64,000 nt of DNA from Pseudomonas mandelii (GCF_900106065.1 NZ_LT629796.1:6486501-6550500), one strand, 5' to 3'; positions 16,785 to 26,563 are shown, counted from the stretch's first letter. Numbers and translations: made by a program. The notes: generated by a model not told the origin, from the letters alone.

Positions 16785-18575
16785 TCACCGAGCCTCCCGC
16801 GCCTCCCGCGCCTCAGGGTTCGGCGGCTCGATGCGCTCAATATTTCCCAGCACCAACGCTCGCCCGGCAAACAGCCCGCCCGATGTTTCCAAGGCAAAAC
16901 GTTCGGCATCGCGTTTGCGCACTTCGTCGATCACCGCGTCGGCTTCGTGCTCCGACGCCCCCAGAGTCACCACGGCCTGACGGCCGAGCAGCAGGGCGGC
17001 CTCAAAGGTTTCCCGCACTATGTAGTCGGCGTCGTGTTTGACCAATTCCAGCGCATGTTCGCGGTCAAAAGCGCGTACCACCAATTTCACCTGCGGGCAG
17101 AAGTGCCGCGTACTTTCGACAATGCGAGTCGCGGCTTTTTTATCGTCCACACAAACAATGATGGCGCGAGCGTGATGGGCGCCAGCGGCGTGCAATATTT
17201 CATGGCGGGCGCCATCGCCGTAATAGACCTTGAAACCATAGGGTGTCACGGCGCGGATGACCTCTGGATTTATATCGATGATGGAAATTTTCGCTCCCTG
17301 AGCGAGCGGCGCTTGGCAGGCAATCTGCCCCACACGGCCAAAACCGATGATGAGTACATTGCAGCGCAGATTCTGTGCGGCTTCCACACCGTCCAGGGAA
17401 ACGGTCCGCGCGCGAGCAAACCGTTTGTACAACAATAAAGTCACCGGCGTTATGACCATGGAGAGCACCACAATAGCCGTCATATTGGCGTTGACTTCAG
17501 GACTGATGACCCTGAGTTTGAGCGCTTGGGCAAACAGCACAAAAGCAAATTCGCCCCCCTGCGCCATCAGCAAGGCGCGATCCAGCGCGTCGTCATGACC
17601 GCTTTTCGCGAGGCGCGCGACCGCATAAATACACAGCGCCTTGACCACCATCAGCGCCAGCACGCCGGAGATGATGAGCTTCCAGGCCTCGGCCACCAAT
17701 TGCAGATCCAGCGACATGCCGACGCCGAGGAAAAACAGCCCCAGCAGCAGGCCGCGAAACGGCTCGATGTCGGCCTCCAACTGGTGGCGGAAAGTGGATT
17801 CGGACAGCAACACACCGGCCGCGAAAGCCCCCATCGCCATTGAAAGACCGCCGAGTTCCATCAGCAACGCTGCGCCCAACACAACCAGCAGCGCAGCGGC
17901 AGTCATTACCTCGCGCGCTTTGACTTGGGCCAATACCCGAAACAGGGGATTGAGCAGCCACAACCCGATGGCCACCAATGCACCCAAGGACAGCGCTGCG
18001 ATACCTATGCGTTGCCAAAGTGGAGACGTGGGTCCATTCGCCAACTCCGTGGGCGCCAGAAATGCCACCACCGCCAGCAAAGGGGCTATCAACAGGTCTT
18101 CAAACAGCAAAATGGACACGACGTGCTGCCCTCTCGGCTCGGTAATGTCACCGCGTTCCGAGAGAACTTGCATAACCAGAGCCGTGGAGGTGAGTACAAA
18201 ACCCGCTGCGCAGACAAATGACACCTGCCAAGAGAATCCGAAAGCCATGCCGACAAAAGTGAGCAGACATGCACTGACCACCACCTGCAGGCTGCCCAAC
18301 CCAAAGATCTGCCTACGCAGGTCCCATAGGTGAGAGGGTTTCATCTCCAGGCCAATCACAAAAAGAAACATGACCACGCCCAACTCGGCCACCTCAAGGA
18401 TGGTGTGGGGGTCATTGAAAAGTTGCAGTCCGAAGGGGCCAATGATCAGGCCCGCCGCCAGGTAACCGACCACTGAGCCGAGCCCGATGCGTTTGAACAG
18501 CGGCACTACCAGCACGGCGGCGGCAAGCAAAATGACGACGCCCAATAATTGTTCTGCATTGCCTTCAACGGCCAT
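16785..18575 (-). CDS. kefB: KefB-type CPA2 cation:proton antiporter
   Basis: A 596-residue inner-membrane antiporter. It has about twelve N-terminal hydrophobic segments, starting LLGVVILLAAAVLVVPLFKR and including GYLAAGLIIGPFGL and the conserved ELGVVMFLFVIGLEMKP. A cytoplasmic TrkA-N/RCK domain follows, with the nucleotide-binding LIIGFGRVGQIACQ near residue 400. The start at 18575 has GAGG 8 bases upstream; an in-frame ATG at 18590 is possible. KefB proteins export potassium and acidify the cytoplasm when glutathione adducts of electrophiles bind. It lies in line with psiE and clpK, an arrangement known from stress-tolerance loci. An N-terminal piece is duplicated at 30.2-30.6 kb. Confidence 0.9.
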   Translation of the reverse strand: MAVEGNAEQLLGVVILLAAAVLVVPLFKRIGLGSVVGYLAAGLIIGPFGLQLFNDPHTILEVAELGVVMFLFVIGLEMKPSHLWDLRRQIFGLGSLQVVVSACLLTFVGMAFGFSWQVSFVCAAGFVLTSTALVMQVLSERGDITEPRGQHVVSILLFEDLLIAPLLAVVAFLAPTELANGPTSPLWQRIGIAALSLGALVAIGLWLLNPLFRVLAQVKAREVMTAAALLVVLGAALLMELGGLSMAMGAFAAGVLLSESTFRHQLEADIEPFRGLLLGLFFLGVGMSLDLQLVAEAWKLIISGVLALMVVKALCIYAVARLAKSGHDDALDRALLMAQGGEFAFVLFAQALKLRVISPEVNANMTAIVVLSMVITPVTLLLYKRFARARTVSLDGVEAAQNLRCNVLIIGFGRVGQIACQAPLAQGAKISIIDINPEVIRAVTPYGFKVYYGDGARHEILHAAGAHHARAIIVCVDDKKAATRIVESTRHFCPQVKLVVRAFDREHALELVKHDADYIVRETFEAALLLGRQAVVTLGASEHEADAVIDEVRKRDAERFALETSGGLFAGRALVLGNIERIEPPNPEAREAREAR

Positions 18576-18595
18576 AGCATTGACCCTCATCCCAC

Positions 18596-18715
18596 ATCAG
18601 GACCGGTAATGCGTCCACGGCCAGGCGTGTTGAGCAGAGCTTTCAAGCTGAGCGCTCAGTTCCGCAAATTCTTCAGGACTAAGCACCAGATCCGGAGCGT
18701 TCACCAAGAATTGTA
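18596..18715 (-). pseudogene. C-terminal remnant of an unidentified gene upstream of kefB
   Basis: The minus strand reads NAPDLVLSPEEFAELSAQLE and then SSAQHAWPWTHYRS before a stop, just before kefB. The same tail, with small changes, precedes the kefB fragment in the duplicate block (about 30656-30785). Conservation of the peptide in both copies suggests it was coding. I do not recognise the family, and no start with a ribosome site is present here. Confidence 0.4.
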
Positions 18716-18716
18716 G

Positions 18717-19223
18717 CTATTCATCCTTATCACTTTCTCGTAAGTCATCCTTATCACGCTCTCGTAAGAGCCAGCAGACGATGCCGAGTACCAGGGTGGC
18801 AAATCCTAGTGCGGCAATGGTGAGCGCAGGAGTAGCGGCAGAATCGAGAATAACGAACTTCCGGCTGAGCGCCAGCAGGGCGATCAACAGCACTGTGCGA
18901 ACCTGAACGATGCTGTTGCGTCTTAAGGCGGGGCGCACAATCGAATGCTTGAACTCCAGGGCTATCAGCACGGTGAAGATTGAGCCAAAGAGGGCCTGGA
19001 AAACATCGTGGTCCAGAGGATCAATCGCACCACTGATCAACAACGGCACGACCCTGCGACAGAGCTGCAGTAGCGCCATCATAATCACAGACGCGATGAT
19101 GAGACTGAGCGCAAGAACAACCAATTGTTCGAAACGTTCGTAAGCACTCATCAGCGCCCACTGAAGTCTGAAATTTTTCAGCGTCGAGTTGCGCTCACGC
19201 CTTTCAGAATCAGGCTTTGACAC
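18717..19223 (-). CDS. psiE: PsiE family phosphate-starvation-inducible protein
   Basis: A 168-residue inner-membrane protein with four predicted helices. The PsiE-type segments are LVVLALSLIIASVIMMALLQL, VFQALFGSIFTVLIALEFKHSI and RTVLLIALLALSRKFVILD. The start is a GTG at 19223 with a strong ribosome site (TGGAGGG) 5 bases upstream; a TTG at 19268 lacks one. The C-terminus is highly charged. PsiE is part of known transmissible stress-tolerance loci beside kefB and clpK. Its gene starts 54 bases after the clpK stop and is probably cotranscribed with it. Biochemical role unknown. Confidence 0.88.
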   Translation of the reverse strand: MSKPDSERRERNSTLKNFRLQWALMSAYERFEQLVVLALSLIIASVIMMALLQLCRRVVPLLISGAIDPLDHDVFQALFGSIFTVLIALEFKHSIVRPALRRNSIVQVRTVLLIALLALSRKFVILDSAATPALTIAALGFATLVLGIVCWLLRERDKDDLRESDKDE

Positions 19224-19276
19224 GATAACCCTCCACACTTGCGTCTTCAGTCTGCCGGGCCCGTCCAAGCATGAGG

Positions 19277-22039
19277 CTAAGTCCCAGTCTCCGCGGCAGG
19301 TGTCAGATCATCCGATTGGCCAGGTGGACTACCCTTTTCGGAAGTCTTTGACGCATCCACCTCGACCTTTTTGAAGACCACTTCGCCACGCTCTTTGTCG
19401 TAACCCAACTCGACACTGTCGCCGGCTTTCAGCTTGCCAGCGAGCATTTCCTTCGCAAGCCGCGTTTCGACGGTCTGGCGAATCTGACGTTTCAACTCGC
19501 GCGCGCCAAACTCTGGCTGATAACCAACGTCCGCCAGATGATCAATGAGTGAGCCATCAACTTTCACTGTAATGTTCTGTGCAGCTGCGGTTCGAATGAC
19601 CCGATCAAGCTGAATGTTCACAATCGATCGGATGTTGTCACGGGTAAGGGCATGAAACACGATGATGTCATCAATACGGTTCAGGAATTCGGGACGAAAA
19701 TGCCCTTTCAAGACTCCCATCAATTCATTACGTAACGCTTTTTCCGTAAGGCGTTCATCTTCAGGGCGCTCGAGATTCTCCATGATGATGGGAGAGCCCA
19801 GGTTACTGGTGGCAATGATGATCGTATTGCTGAAGTCCACAACACGTCCCTTGCCGTCCGTGAGACGCCCATCGTCGAATACCTGAAGCAATACGTTGCT
19901 CACATCGGGATGCGCCTTCTCGATCTCGTCGAGCAGAATCACACTGTAGGGCTTGCGGCGGACACGCTCTGTCAACTGACCGCCCTCGTCGTATCCCACA
20001 TAACCGGGTGGCGCACCGATCAAACGAGCAACCGCATGCCGCTCCATGTACTCCGACATATCAATACGAATGATCGATTGCTCGTCACCAAACACCGTTT
20101 CCGCCAACGCTTTGGCAAGTTCAGTTTTGCCAACGCCCGTAGGGCCAAGAAAGAGGAACGTGGCAATAGGTCTGTTGGCTTGGCCAAGTCCGGCTCGAGA
20201 CAAACGAACGGCATCGCTGACCGCGAGAACAGCATCTTCCTGCCCGACCAGCCGATCACGCAACGTCTCTTCCATATTCAACAATTTTTGACGCTCTTCT
20301 TGCGTAAGCTCGGTCACAGGAATACCGGTGAGACGGGACAGCACCTCGGCAATTGACTCCAGGGTCACCTCAAGGGTTTCGGAACCTGTCTTGCGCTCCC
20401 AGGCTTCTGTTTCCTCTCCCAGTTGCGCTTGTTTTTGACCAATGCGTTCTTCGAAGCCTTTGGATTCATCAAAACGTTTACGGGAGGATGCATAATCCTG
20501 TTCACGTTTAAGTTGCGTGATTTCCGCTTCCAGCTCCTGAATGCCAGCCGGCCTCGAGGAGGAACTGATTCGAACGCGGGCGGCTGCCTGATCGATCAGG
20601 TCAATGGCTTTATCCGGCAAAAAGCGCGAGGTGATGTAACGATCCGACAGCTCTGCTGCCGCCACAAATGCTTCATCGGCGAATGTGACCTGATGGTGAG
20701 CCTCAAGCTTATCGCGCAGCCCACGCAGGATAATGATGGTCTGTTCGACGGTGGGCTCGGCTATCAGCACAGGCTGAAAACGTCGTTCAAGCGCTGCGTC
20801 TTTTTCGATGTGCTTTTGATACTCATTGAGTGTCGTCGCACCGATCAAACTAAGCTCCCCGCGTGCCAATGCGGGTTTAAGTACGTTGGCAATATCCAGG
20901 CCGCCCTCCTCACCACCCTGCCCCGCGCCAACGATCGTATGCAACTCGTCGATGAACAGAATAAGCTCCGAGCTTTTTGCGGCGACTTCATCAAGCAGTT
21001 GCTTGGCTCGCTCCTCGAATTCACCACGATATTTAGAGCCCGCAACCATTGAGTTCAGATTGATTTCAACCAGCCGTCTGCCACGCAGAATCTCAGGGAC
21101 ATCGCCCTTTACTATTCGTTGTGCAAGCCCTTCAACGATGGCTGTTTTACCGACGCCAGGTTCGCCGATAAGAACCGGATTGTTCTTTCTGCGCCGCGCC
21201 AGCACCTCGATGGTATTTTCGATTTCCTGCGCGCGCCCCAGTACGGGATCCAGTTTGCCCTCACGAGCCAGTGACGTCAGGTCGCGACCGAACTTGTCGA
21301 GTGTCGGTGTTCCCGTCGGGGTGTCGACTCGCCCATCCTCAGCCCCCTTACCCACCACCTTGACCACCTTCTGCCGCAAGGCTTCAGGCGTTACGCCGTA
21401 TTTTTTAAGCAATGTCCCGGCGATACTTTCTGGTACAGAGGCAAGCCCGATCAACAAATGCTCTGGGCCAACGTACGAATGTCCTAAATCACGAGATGCC
21501 TGGAACGCAAAATTGAAAACTTTCTTTAACCGTGGCGAAATGCTCATCTGGTCCACCGGGGCCTGGGCCTCCGCTGTGCCCCTCTGAGCATGTTGATCGA
21601 TGTAGCCTTTGATCTCGTCCGGAGAAAGCTTCAGCTCCTTAAGCAACGCCGTACCCACATCGGTATCCGCAAGCACATACAACAAATGCTCAGTATCGAG
21701 CTCGCTACGGTTGAGCTCATGGGCTTTCTCACCCGCGCGTTGCAGGATTTCCAGCGTCTGGGAACTGAATGCATCGGTTGCATCGACAGATTCTCGAGGC
21801 ACTTGCGCAGAGAGCCTGAAGTCATCACCCGCTTGATCCTTTGCTCCGCCCATGCTGTCGAAAAAGCGGGACACACCCCCGCCCAGTAGAGAGTCGAATG
21901 GATTCAACATGCTTTGATGGCGTAAGAGTTGACGGTAATCGTGGTCGCAAATGGACATTGTCCTGGCTTGGCCATTTTGCGATACGGTCACTCGCGCTAC
22001 AGCGGGTCTCGCATTACATATTTCACAGAGAGTAGCCAT
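19277..22039 (-). CDS. clpK: ClpK/ClpG-type AAA+ disaggregase
   Basis: A 920-residue Hsp100 protein. The N-terminus has a putative zinc site (Cys5-x2-Cys8 and Cys31-x-His33), followed by a Clp-N repeat domain (about 90-235), AAA+ module 1 ([21 protein letters not shown]), a short ClpC-like middle domain (about residues 510-570), and AAA+ module 2 ([19 protein letters not shown]). This order is that of ClpK/ClpG, heat-resistance disaggregases of Pseudomonas and Klebsiella islands. In module 2, TSNLGS runs into the ENLERPED region with no IGF-type ClpP-docking tripeptide seen, consistent with a stand-alone disaggregase. GGAG lies 10 bases before the ATG. Its usual small heat-shock gene partners are not visible here. 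Confidence 0.92.
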   Translation of the reverse strand: MATLCEICNARPAVARVTVSQNGQARTMSICDHDYRQLLRHQSMLNPFDSLLGGGVSRFFDSMGGAKDQAGDDFRLSAQVPRESVDATDAFSSQTLEILQRAGEKAHELNRSELDTEHLLYVLADTDVGTALLKELKLSPDEIKGYIDQHAQRGTAEAQAPVDQMSISPRLKKVFNFAFQASRDLGHSYVGPEHLLIGLASVPESIAGTLLKKYGVTPEALRQKVVKVVGKGAEDGRVDTPTGTPTLDKFGRDLTSLAREGKLDPVLGRAQEIENTIEVLARRRKNNPVLIGEPGVGKTAIVEGLAQRIVKGDVPEILRGRRLVEINLNSMVAGSKYRGEFEERAKQLLDEVAAKSSELILFIDELHTIVGAGQGGEEGGLDIANVLKPALARGELSLIGATTLNEYQKHIEKDAALERRFQPVLIAEPTVEQTIIILRGLRDKLEAHHQVTFADEAFVAAAELSDRYITSRFLPDKAIDLIDQAAARVRISSSSRPAGIQELEAEITQLKREQDYASSRKRFDESKGFEERIGQKQAQLGEETEAWERKTGSETLEVTLESIAEVLSRLTGIPVTELTQEERQKLLNMEETLRDRLVGQEDAVLAVSDAVRLSRAGLGQANRPIATFLFLGPTGVGKTELAKALAETVFGDEQSIIRIDMSEYMERHAVARLIGAPPGYVGYDEGGQLTERVRRKPYSVILLDEIEKAHPDVSNVLLQVFDDGRLTDGKGRVVDFSNTIIIATSNLGSPIIMENLERPEDERLTEKALRNELMGVLKGHFRPEFLNRIDDIIVFHALTRDNIRSIVNIQLDRVIRTAAAQNITVKVDGSLIDHLADVGYQPEFGARELKRQIRQTVETRLAKEMLAGKLKAGDSVELGYDKERGEVVFKKVEVDASKTSEKGSPPGQSDDLTPAAETGT

Positions 22040-22449
22040 GATGAGTTGTCTCCAAAGATGGATAACACGGACTCATTCGGATGGATCTACGTCCCCGTAA
22101 ACGATGCTCAAGACATAGGGGCATGAGATCCGCAATACGCTGAGATTGCTCAGGAAGACGATTACGTTGGAGGGAATGGCAGTCTCGGCAGACTACGCCA
22201 TCCAATAACGATAGTCGGATCTCATCAAAACACGCTATGGGCGACCCAGGATACCGACGAACGACGTCTGATAAATTTGTGCTCAAAAATACCGCCAGTC
22301 GTAAACCACCAACTCATCAGCAAATGAGGCTATGGAATCACCAGCGTGATCGAGCAACGCTTCGATGTCGGAATTCGCAGGGGCGAATCGATCAGCAAGG
22401 ACATGATTGCGGTTCGCACCAAAACCATCGGATAAAAAAGCCGCCGAAA
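22040..22449. other. Intergenic stretch upstream of clpK, no gene seen
   Basis: About 410 bases with no convincing coding sequence. It must hold the clpK promoter, transcribed leftward, but I could not identify a heat-shock promoter with correct spacing. A 68-codon minus-strand frame (22283-22489) starts with a hydrophobic stretch but has no ribosome site and overlaps the NodT-like remnant. Confidence 0.4.
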
Positions 22450-22776
22450 ATGACAGCAAAAGAACGAGCGCGCGAGGTCTTGCCGGCATTGGAGGAAACG
22501 GAGAACGCGTTCAGCGATTACGGCAAGCGCCAACAACGACTATAGTCAATGGTGCGTCAGAGCGAATCCAGCCTTTCCGCTGCCAACCTGGCCTCAATCC
22601 AATACCGCGAAGGCACGGCGGATCTCCTCGTGCTTCTTGATGCGGATAGTGAACGTCTCGCAACCGAAGACACTTAGGCTCAGGCCTCGAACGAGGTGTA
22701 TCGAGGCATCGTCGCCATTTATAAATCACTTGGCGGTGGATGGAGTTATCCCCCCGGGCAAGTCGTATCCCGCTGA
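22450..22776 (+). pseudogene. NodT-type efflux outer-membrane channel, C-terminal remnant
   Basis: One forward frame reads EVLPALEETENAFSDYGKRQ, a stop at 22543-22545, then SSLSAANLASIQYREGTADL and LVLLDADSERLATEDT, a stop at 22675-22677, then AQASNEVYRGIVAIYKSLGG and a final stop at 22774. This is the typical end of RND efflux outer-membrane factors (OprM/NodT family), whose C-terminal repeat ends in ALYKALGGGW. Two in-frame TAG stops and loss of the N-terminal three quarters make it non-functional. Confidence 0.8.
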
Positions 22777-22812
22777 GCAGACCCCAACCGCCCATCTATA
22801 AGGGCTCAAGCC

Positions 22813-23349
22813 ATGCACACTTCAGAATTGGATGATGCGAAAGAAACGAATGGCGACCTGGTTCAGGGGCCGCTGCCGGCCGGCACTGTCGCGCCCGACT
22901 TCACTCTGTACGCAACCCCTGATCAGCAGTTGTCCCTACGCGAGCTAAAGGGAAATCCCGTGATACTGGCGTTTTATCCCGCAGACTGGACTTCGGTTTG
23001 TGGCGACCAACTGACCTTGTACAACCAGTTGCTACCCACATTCAGAGAATACGGTGCGACGCTACTGGGTATCTCGGTTGACAGCGCTTGGTGTCATCAG
23101 GCCTTTTCCAAAGATCGGAATTTTCACTTCAGCCTGCTGGCCGATTTCGAGCCCAAAGGGGCTGTGGCGCGACAGTATGGAGCGTACGACTCCCACCTGG
23201 GAGTTTGTAAGCGGGCGCTGTTCGTGATTGACAAGGAGGGAGTGATCGCCTGGAGCTACATCTCACCAATGGCAATCAATCCGGGGGCGGACGGCATTCT
23301 GGATGCGCTGGATGCTCTGGCGAATTCATCACAAAGCACGCCAACCTAA
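22813..23349 (+). CDS. Peroxiredoxin (AhpC/TSA-Redoxin family)
   Basis: A 178-residue thioredoxin-fold peroxidase. APDFTLYATPDQQLSLRELKG is the usual start, and the peroxidatic cysteine lies in FYPADWTSVCGDQL, with tryptophan where many family members have phenylalanine. A second cysteine in DSAWCHQAF and another in LGVCKRALFVID may act in resolving. It reduces hydroperoxides in the cytoplasm. It lies 17 bases before a DsbA-like gene, so the two probably work as one thiol-redox operon. Confidence 0.88.
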   Translation: MHTSELDDAKETNGDLVQGPLPAGTVAPDFTLYATPDQQLSLRELKGNPVILAFYPADWTSVCGDQLTLYNQLLPTFREYGATLLGISVDSAWCHQAFSKDRNFHFSLLADFEPKGAVARQYGAYDSHLGVCKRALFVIDKEGVIAWSYISPMAINPGADGILDALDALANSSQSTPT

Positions 23350-23366
23350 AATTAACAGGTGATCCC

Positions 23367-23894
23367 ATGGCCACTCTCAAAGTCCCGGTAAGTGCCAGCG
23401 ACCATCGCCAGGGAAGTGCGCATGCCAAGGTCACACTGGTGGAATTTGGCGACTATCAATGTCCCTATTGCGCTGAAGCGTATTGGATAGTCAAGAATCT
23501 GCAACAGCATTTTCGCGATGATTTGCTGTTCGTGTTCCGTAATTTTCCACTGACCACTGCTCACCCGCATGCGATGGCTGCAGCTGTCACCGCTGAGTTT
23601 GCCGGGAGTCGAGGATTCTTCTGGGAGGCGCACGACGAATTGTATGAAAATCAGGATCGATTGGGCCTGCCGCTGTTTCGGGCCATCGCTCTAAAACATG
23701 GCCTCTCCGACGAAGAACTCTATCTTGCCATGCAAGACGGTACCTACGTACCCAAAATAAAATCCGATTTTAATGGCGGCGTACGGAGCGGCGTGAATGG
23801 CACCCCAGCGTTTTACATTGACGGGCTTCGCTATGACGGGGCTCCAGAGTTCACCGAGATGAGTCAGATGATTGAGCTTTCGTTAGTGAGTTGA
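23367..23894 (+). CDS. DsbA-family thioredoxin-fold protein (CPYC)
   Basis: A 175-residue DsbA/FrnE-like oxidoreductase. The active site CPYC occurs in EFGDYQCPYCAEAYW, and the cis-proline loop in GVNGTPAFYIDG. There is no signal peptide, so it should be cytoplasmic, unlike periplasmic DsbA. It is cotranscribed with the peroxiredoxin upstream and could recycle it or act in thiol repair after oxidative or electrophile stress. This is inferred from neighbours and fold only. Confidence 0.87.
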   Translation: MATLKVPVSASDHRQGSAHAKVTLVEFGDYQCPYCAEAYWIVKNLQQHFRDDLLFVFRNFPLTTAHPHAMAAAVTAEFAGSRGFFWEAHDELYENQDRLGLPLFRAIALKHGLSDEELYLAMQDGTYVPKIKSDFNGGVRSGVNGTPAFYIDGLRYDGAPEFTEMSQMIELSLVS

Positions 23895-24098
23895 CGAAAT
23901 CGCTAGATAGTGAAATCGCTTGGCATCACCCACACCGTAGCCGAGGGCGAACGTGCCCCATTGCGCACGCGCACCAGGTGTGCATTCGATAATATTTCAA
24001 TACGGGAGATTGAGGAATCCACGGTGCTGCCAACGATAAGCATCGCTCGTAAAGCAGCGGCACGAAAATATCAGCCCAGCGAACCGAGGACATAAAAA

Positions 24099-24293
24099 AT
24101 GGCGATGTTAATTTTTGACAGCTCGGAAGATTCCATAGTCGAGGCGCGTGTCCTGGTCGAGGCGCTGAATGAATGGTTGGCGGAACAGCAGCCCAGTTGC
24201 CCGCTAAGGTCCGCCCGTGCGCAATGTTGCTATCGGCCCGATGGCACGCTGGATTCCGTATTGACCGTACTAACAGACGTGGTGGTGGACTAG
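24099..24293 (+). CDS. Small hypothetical protein
   Basis: A 64-residue acidic protein (SSEDSIVEARVLVEALNEWL near the N-terminus, ending TVLTDVVVD). A ribosome-site-like GAGGA lies 9 bases before the ATG. It follows the DsbA-like gene by about 200 bases on the same strand. No known family is recognised. Confidence 0.4.
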   Translation: MAMLIFDSSEDSIVEARVLVEALNEWLAEQQPSCPLRSARAQCCYRPDGTLDSVLTVLTDVVVD

Positions 24294-24415
24294 GTCAGGT
24301 GTTGCACTCAGTTTTTGCGACCGCCCCCCAAGGTTGACGCCTATGCCCGTCCACCCGTTCGCTTATCCGTTAGTTTCCTTCTACATTAAAGAGGTACACA
24401 CGGAGCCAGCAGCGA

Positions 24416-25516
24416 ATGAAATCTTTGAAGTATTATGAAAAAAATCGACACGCCCCATGGTTAGAGTTGTTTTTTGACCTGATTTTTGTTGTTGCAATTG
24501 GCAAGGTTACGCATACTCTTGGACATCTTCATCACGGCCATTTTGAACAGGAGCAATTATGGACATTTTTACTGCTTTTTGTTCCATTATGGTGGATCTG
24601 GTCCAGCCACACGATTTACTCAAATAGGTTTGATACAGACAGTAACCTTCACCGCTTGGCAACATTATTTTTAATGTTGCTGCTCATTGTGCTGTCTGCA
24701 CGGATTGGGGAAGAATTGGAAGTAAACTATGCGCTTGTTATTGCCTGCTATTTTGGTATACGTGCCATCATCAGTATTATGTACATTTCGTCCATAAATA
24801 AATTCGATCACCGTAGCGAATTCTCCTCCAGGCTTGGCTTCGCCCTGTTAGTTAGCGCAGTTGTTAGTCTTTCATCCATTCTTTTTGACCCACCTATGCG
24901 TTACCTTGTCGCTTACATTGGGATTTTTCTTGACATTCTGCTCCCTTTGTTTTCTTGGGGTAAGCTAAAGCCATTGCCTGCACATACAGAACACTTGGTT
25001 GAACGACTAGGTTTACTCACCCTCATCTTATTGGGCGAGTCGGTAATTAGCCTTTCTGGAGGGTTATCTGACATTCAATGGGATCGTTATAATGTGATGG
25101 CGGCAATCACCGGATTTATCATGATTTGCAGTATCTGGTGGATCTATTTTGATAGCTTTTACCTACTGAGCAAAAATGAAAGTAGTATGAGTGGACACTC
25201 CTTAATCTACTCGCACCTTTTTCTATTTATGGGACTAGCACTCCTCGCAAATTTGATCAGACATGCGATCTTGAATGACATTGCGATGCGCGATTTCCAG
25301 ATTACGTCAATCATCGGCATGGCTTTATTTTTCTTAGGCAAGCAATATGGCTACTTCATAGCGGTACCTAAAATAAGAAAATACATACTACAAAACACCT
25401 TGATCGTGTTTTCTCTAGGTGGGTTGGTTATATTCCTACCCCGCGTCGAGTACATATTGGTCGGCCTGACAGCAACCATGATCTGCTATGTTTTCCTAAA
25501 TTTCAGGTATCGTTGA
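24416..25516 (+). CDS. ltrA: Low temperature requirement protein A (LtrA) family
   Basis: A 366-residue multi-pass membrane protein with about ten helices. WLELFFDLIFVVAIGKVTHTL at the start and LGLLTLILLGESVISLSGGL in the middle are the diagnostic LtrA patterns. LtrA was first linked to low-temperature growth in Listeria; the molecular role is unknown. The gene is clearly richer in A and T than its neighbours, with many TTT, ATT and TTA codons, which suggests transfer from another lineage. Confidence 0.88.
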   Translation: MKSLKYYEKNRHAPWLELFFDLIFVVAIGKVTHTLGHLHHGHFEQEQLWTFLLLFVPLWWIWSSHTIYSNRFDTDSNLHRLATLFLMLLLIVLSARIGEELEVNYALVIACYFGIRAIISIMYISSINKFDHRSEFSSRLGFALLVSAVVSLSSILFDPPMRYLVAYIGIFLDILLPLFSWGKLKPLPAHTEHLVERLGLLTLILLGESVISLSGGLSDIQWDRYNVMAAITGFIMICSIWWIYFDSFYLLSKNESSMSGHSLIYSHLFLFMGLALLANLIRHAILNDIAMRDFQITSIIGMALFFLGKQYGYFIAVPKIRKYILQNTLIVFSLGGLVIFLPRVEYILVGLTATMICYVFLNFRYR

Positions 25517-25546
25517 ATCTTTATAATTAAGCCATATCACGGGTGA

Positions 25547-25693
25547 ATCAGCTATCCGCGCGCACCAAAGACTCAGCAGCTGATTGTCGAGGACTGGCGC
25601 ACTGCGGATCGTGCCGAATGTGGTTAGCTGTTCAAGCCCTTCACCCAGTCGCTATACATCCCTACCAACGAGAAGCGGGTGGTCGCCTGGTAA
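25547..25693 (+). pseudogene. Third luciferase-like oxidoreductase, internal remnant
   Basis: The frame reads ISYPRAPKTQQLIVEDWRTA, then DRAECG, a TAG, and LFKPFTQSLYIPTNEK. It aligns with INYPRAPKMQRLIVEDWRLE and IYKPFTQSLYIDLSEN of the two intact genes at 13325 and 28946. Only about 45 codons remain, with an internal stop. Confidence 0.8.
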
Positions 25694-25747
25694 AGCACGG
25701 GGGGGGAAACACCGCGCGGCGGGAGGCCCGCGCCAAGCGGCAAAAAC

Positions 25748-26563
25748 CTAATCAAAGAAGGCCAGGGTGCGAACTTCGATACTCTCGCGCGGCGGGGCTC
25801 CCGGCGGCGTATTGGGGTCTTTGAAGGCGGTATGGGGCGTGAAGCGGGCACGGCCGTCGTGACGTGAGTCATACCCCTTGATCAGCAAGACTTCGTCACG
25901 GCGCATGTCCGGAAAATAGTACCAGCGCTGTTGCGGATTGTAGGCCAGGTGGTAGATCTCACCGATACGATCCGGATAGACCAAGTCGGTGGCCAGCAGG
26001 TCATTGGAGTCAAGCGTCGAGGCGTCCAGCACGGCCAGCGGCGAGCGCTTGACGGGCCCGCTCATCGGGCGCCAGAGGTTAATCTGGGCCACCGACACCA
26101 GTGCGGCGGCCTGATCCAGGCCCAGCACGTCGCGAATACGCTCAGGACCCGAGCGCTCGGTGTAGTCATTATGCACACGGCTGGCTGGGCCGCGAATATC
26201 CCGCCCCTCGGCGTCGCTGCGCCTGGTGTGGTCGAAGATGACGACCCGGCTCGCGCCCGTCAGCTCCTTGATCAAGGCCTTGACCTCGTCATAGTAGACG
26301 CTTTCCACCAAGGCATCGTCGTAGAGGTCGTCGACCACCGTATCCCGCCGATGGAGCTCAAACCCCTGCTTGTCCAGAGACAGGCTGCCTGCCAACGGAC
26401 GACCGTTGTGTATCGTGACCTCGCGCTCCTCCTGCTCGGCAAAGTAGTGCGGTTCACTGTCACCGGTCAGAGCCTCGGTATGCACATAGGGCTTCGCATC
26501 GTGCTTGACCAGGTAGGTGAGTTTTGTGATGACGCTAGCGGGCATATCAGTTGTGTGCTTCAA
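25748..26563 (-). CDS. CmcJ/NvfI family oxidoreductase
   Basis: A 271-residue protein of the CmcJ/NvfI family, related to the P8 chain of 7-alpha-cephem methoxylase and to fungal 2-oxoglutarate-dependent-like oxygenases. The metal-site-like motif RVHNDYTER and the segment INLWRPMSGPVKRSPLAVLDA are characteristic. The start is a TTG at 26563 with a strong GGAGG 6 bases upstream. Substrate unknown. It follows the OprD gene on the same strand after about 320 bases. Confidence 0.82.
   Translation of the reverse strand: MKHTTDMPASVITKLTYLVKHDAKPYVHTEALTGDSEPHYFAEQEEREVTIHNGRPLAGSLSLDKQGFELHRRDTVVDDLYDDALVESVYYDEVKALIKELTGASRVVIFDHTRRSDAEGRDIRGPASRVHNDYTERSGPERIRDVLGLDQAAALVSVAQINLWRPMSGPVKRSPLAVLDASTLDSNDLLATDLVYPDRIGEIYHLAYNPQQRWYYFPDMRRDEVLLIKGYDSRHDGRARFTPHTAFKDPNTPPGAPPRESIEVRTLAFFD

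Noticed and set aside
22040..22140. Sigma-32 type heat-shock promoter before clpK
   Set aside because: A CTTGAG box is present but the spacing to the nearest CCATCC-like box is too long (about 22 bases) for a confident call.
23910..24095. 61-codon open frame after the DsbA-like gene
   Set aside because: No ribosome site and low-complexity basic composition; no similarity recognised.
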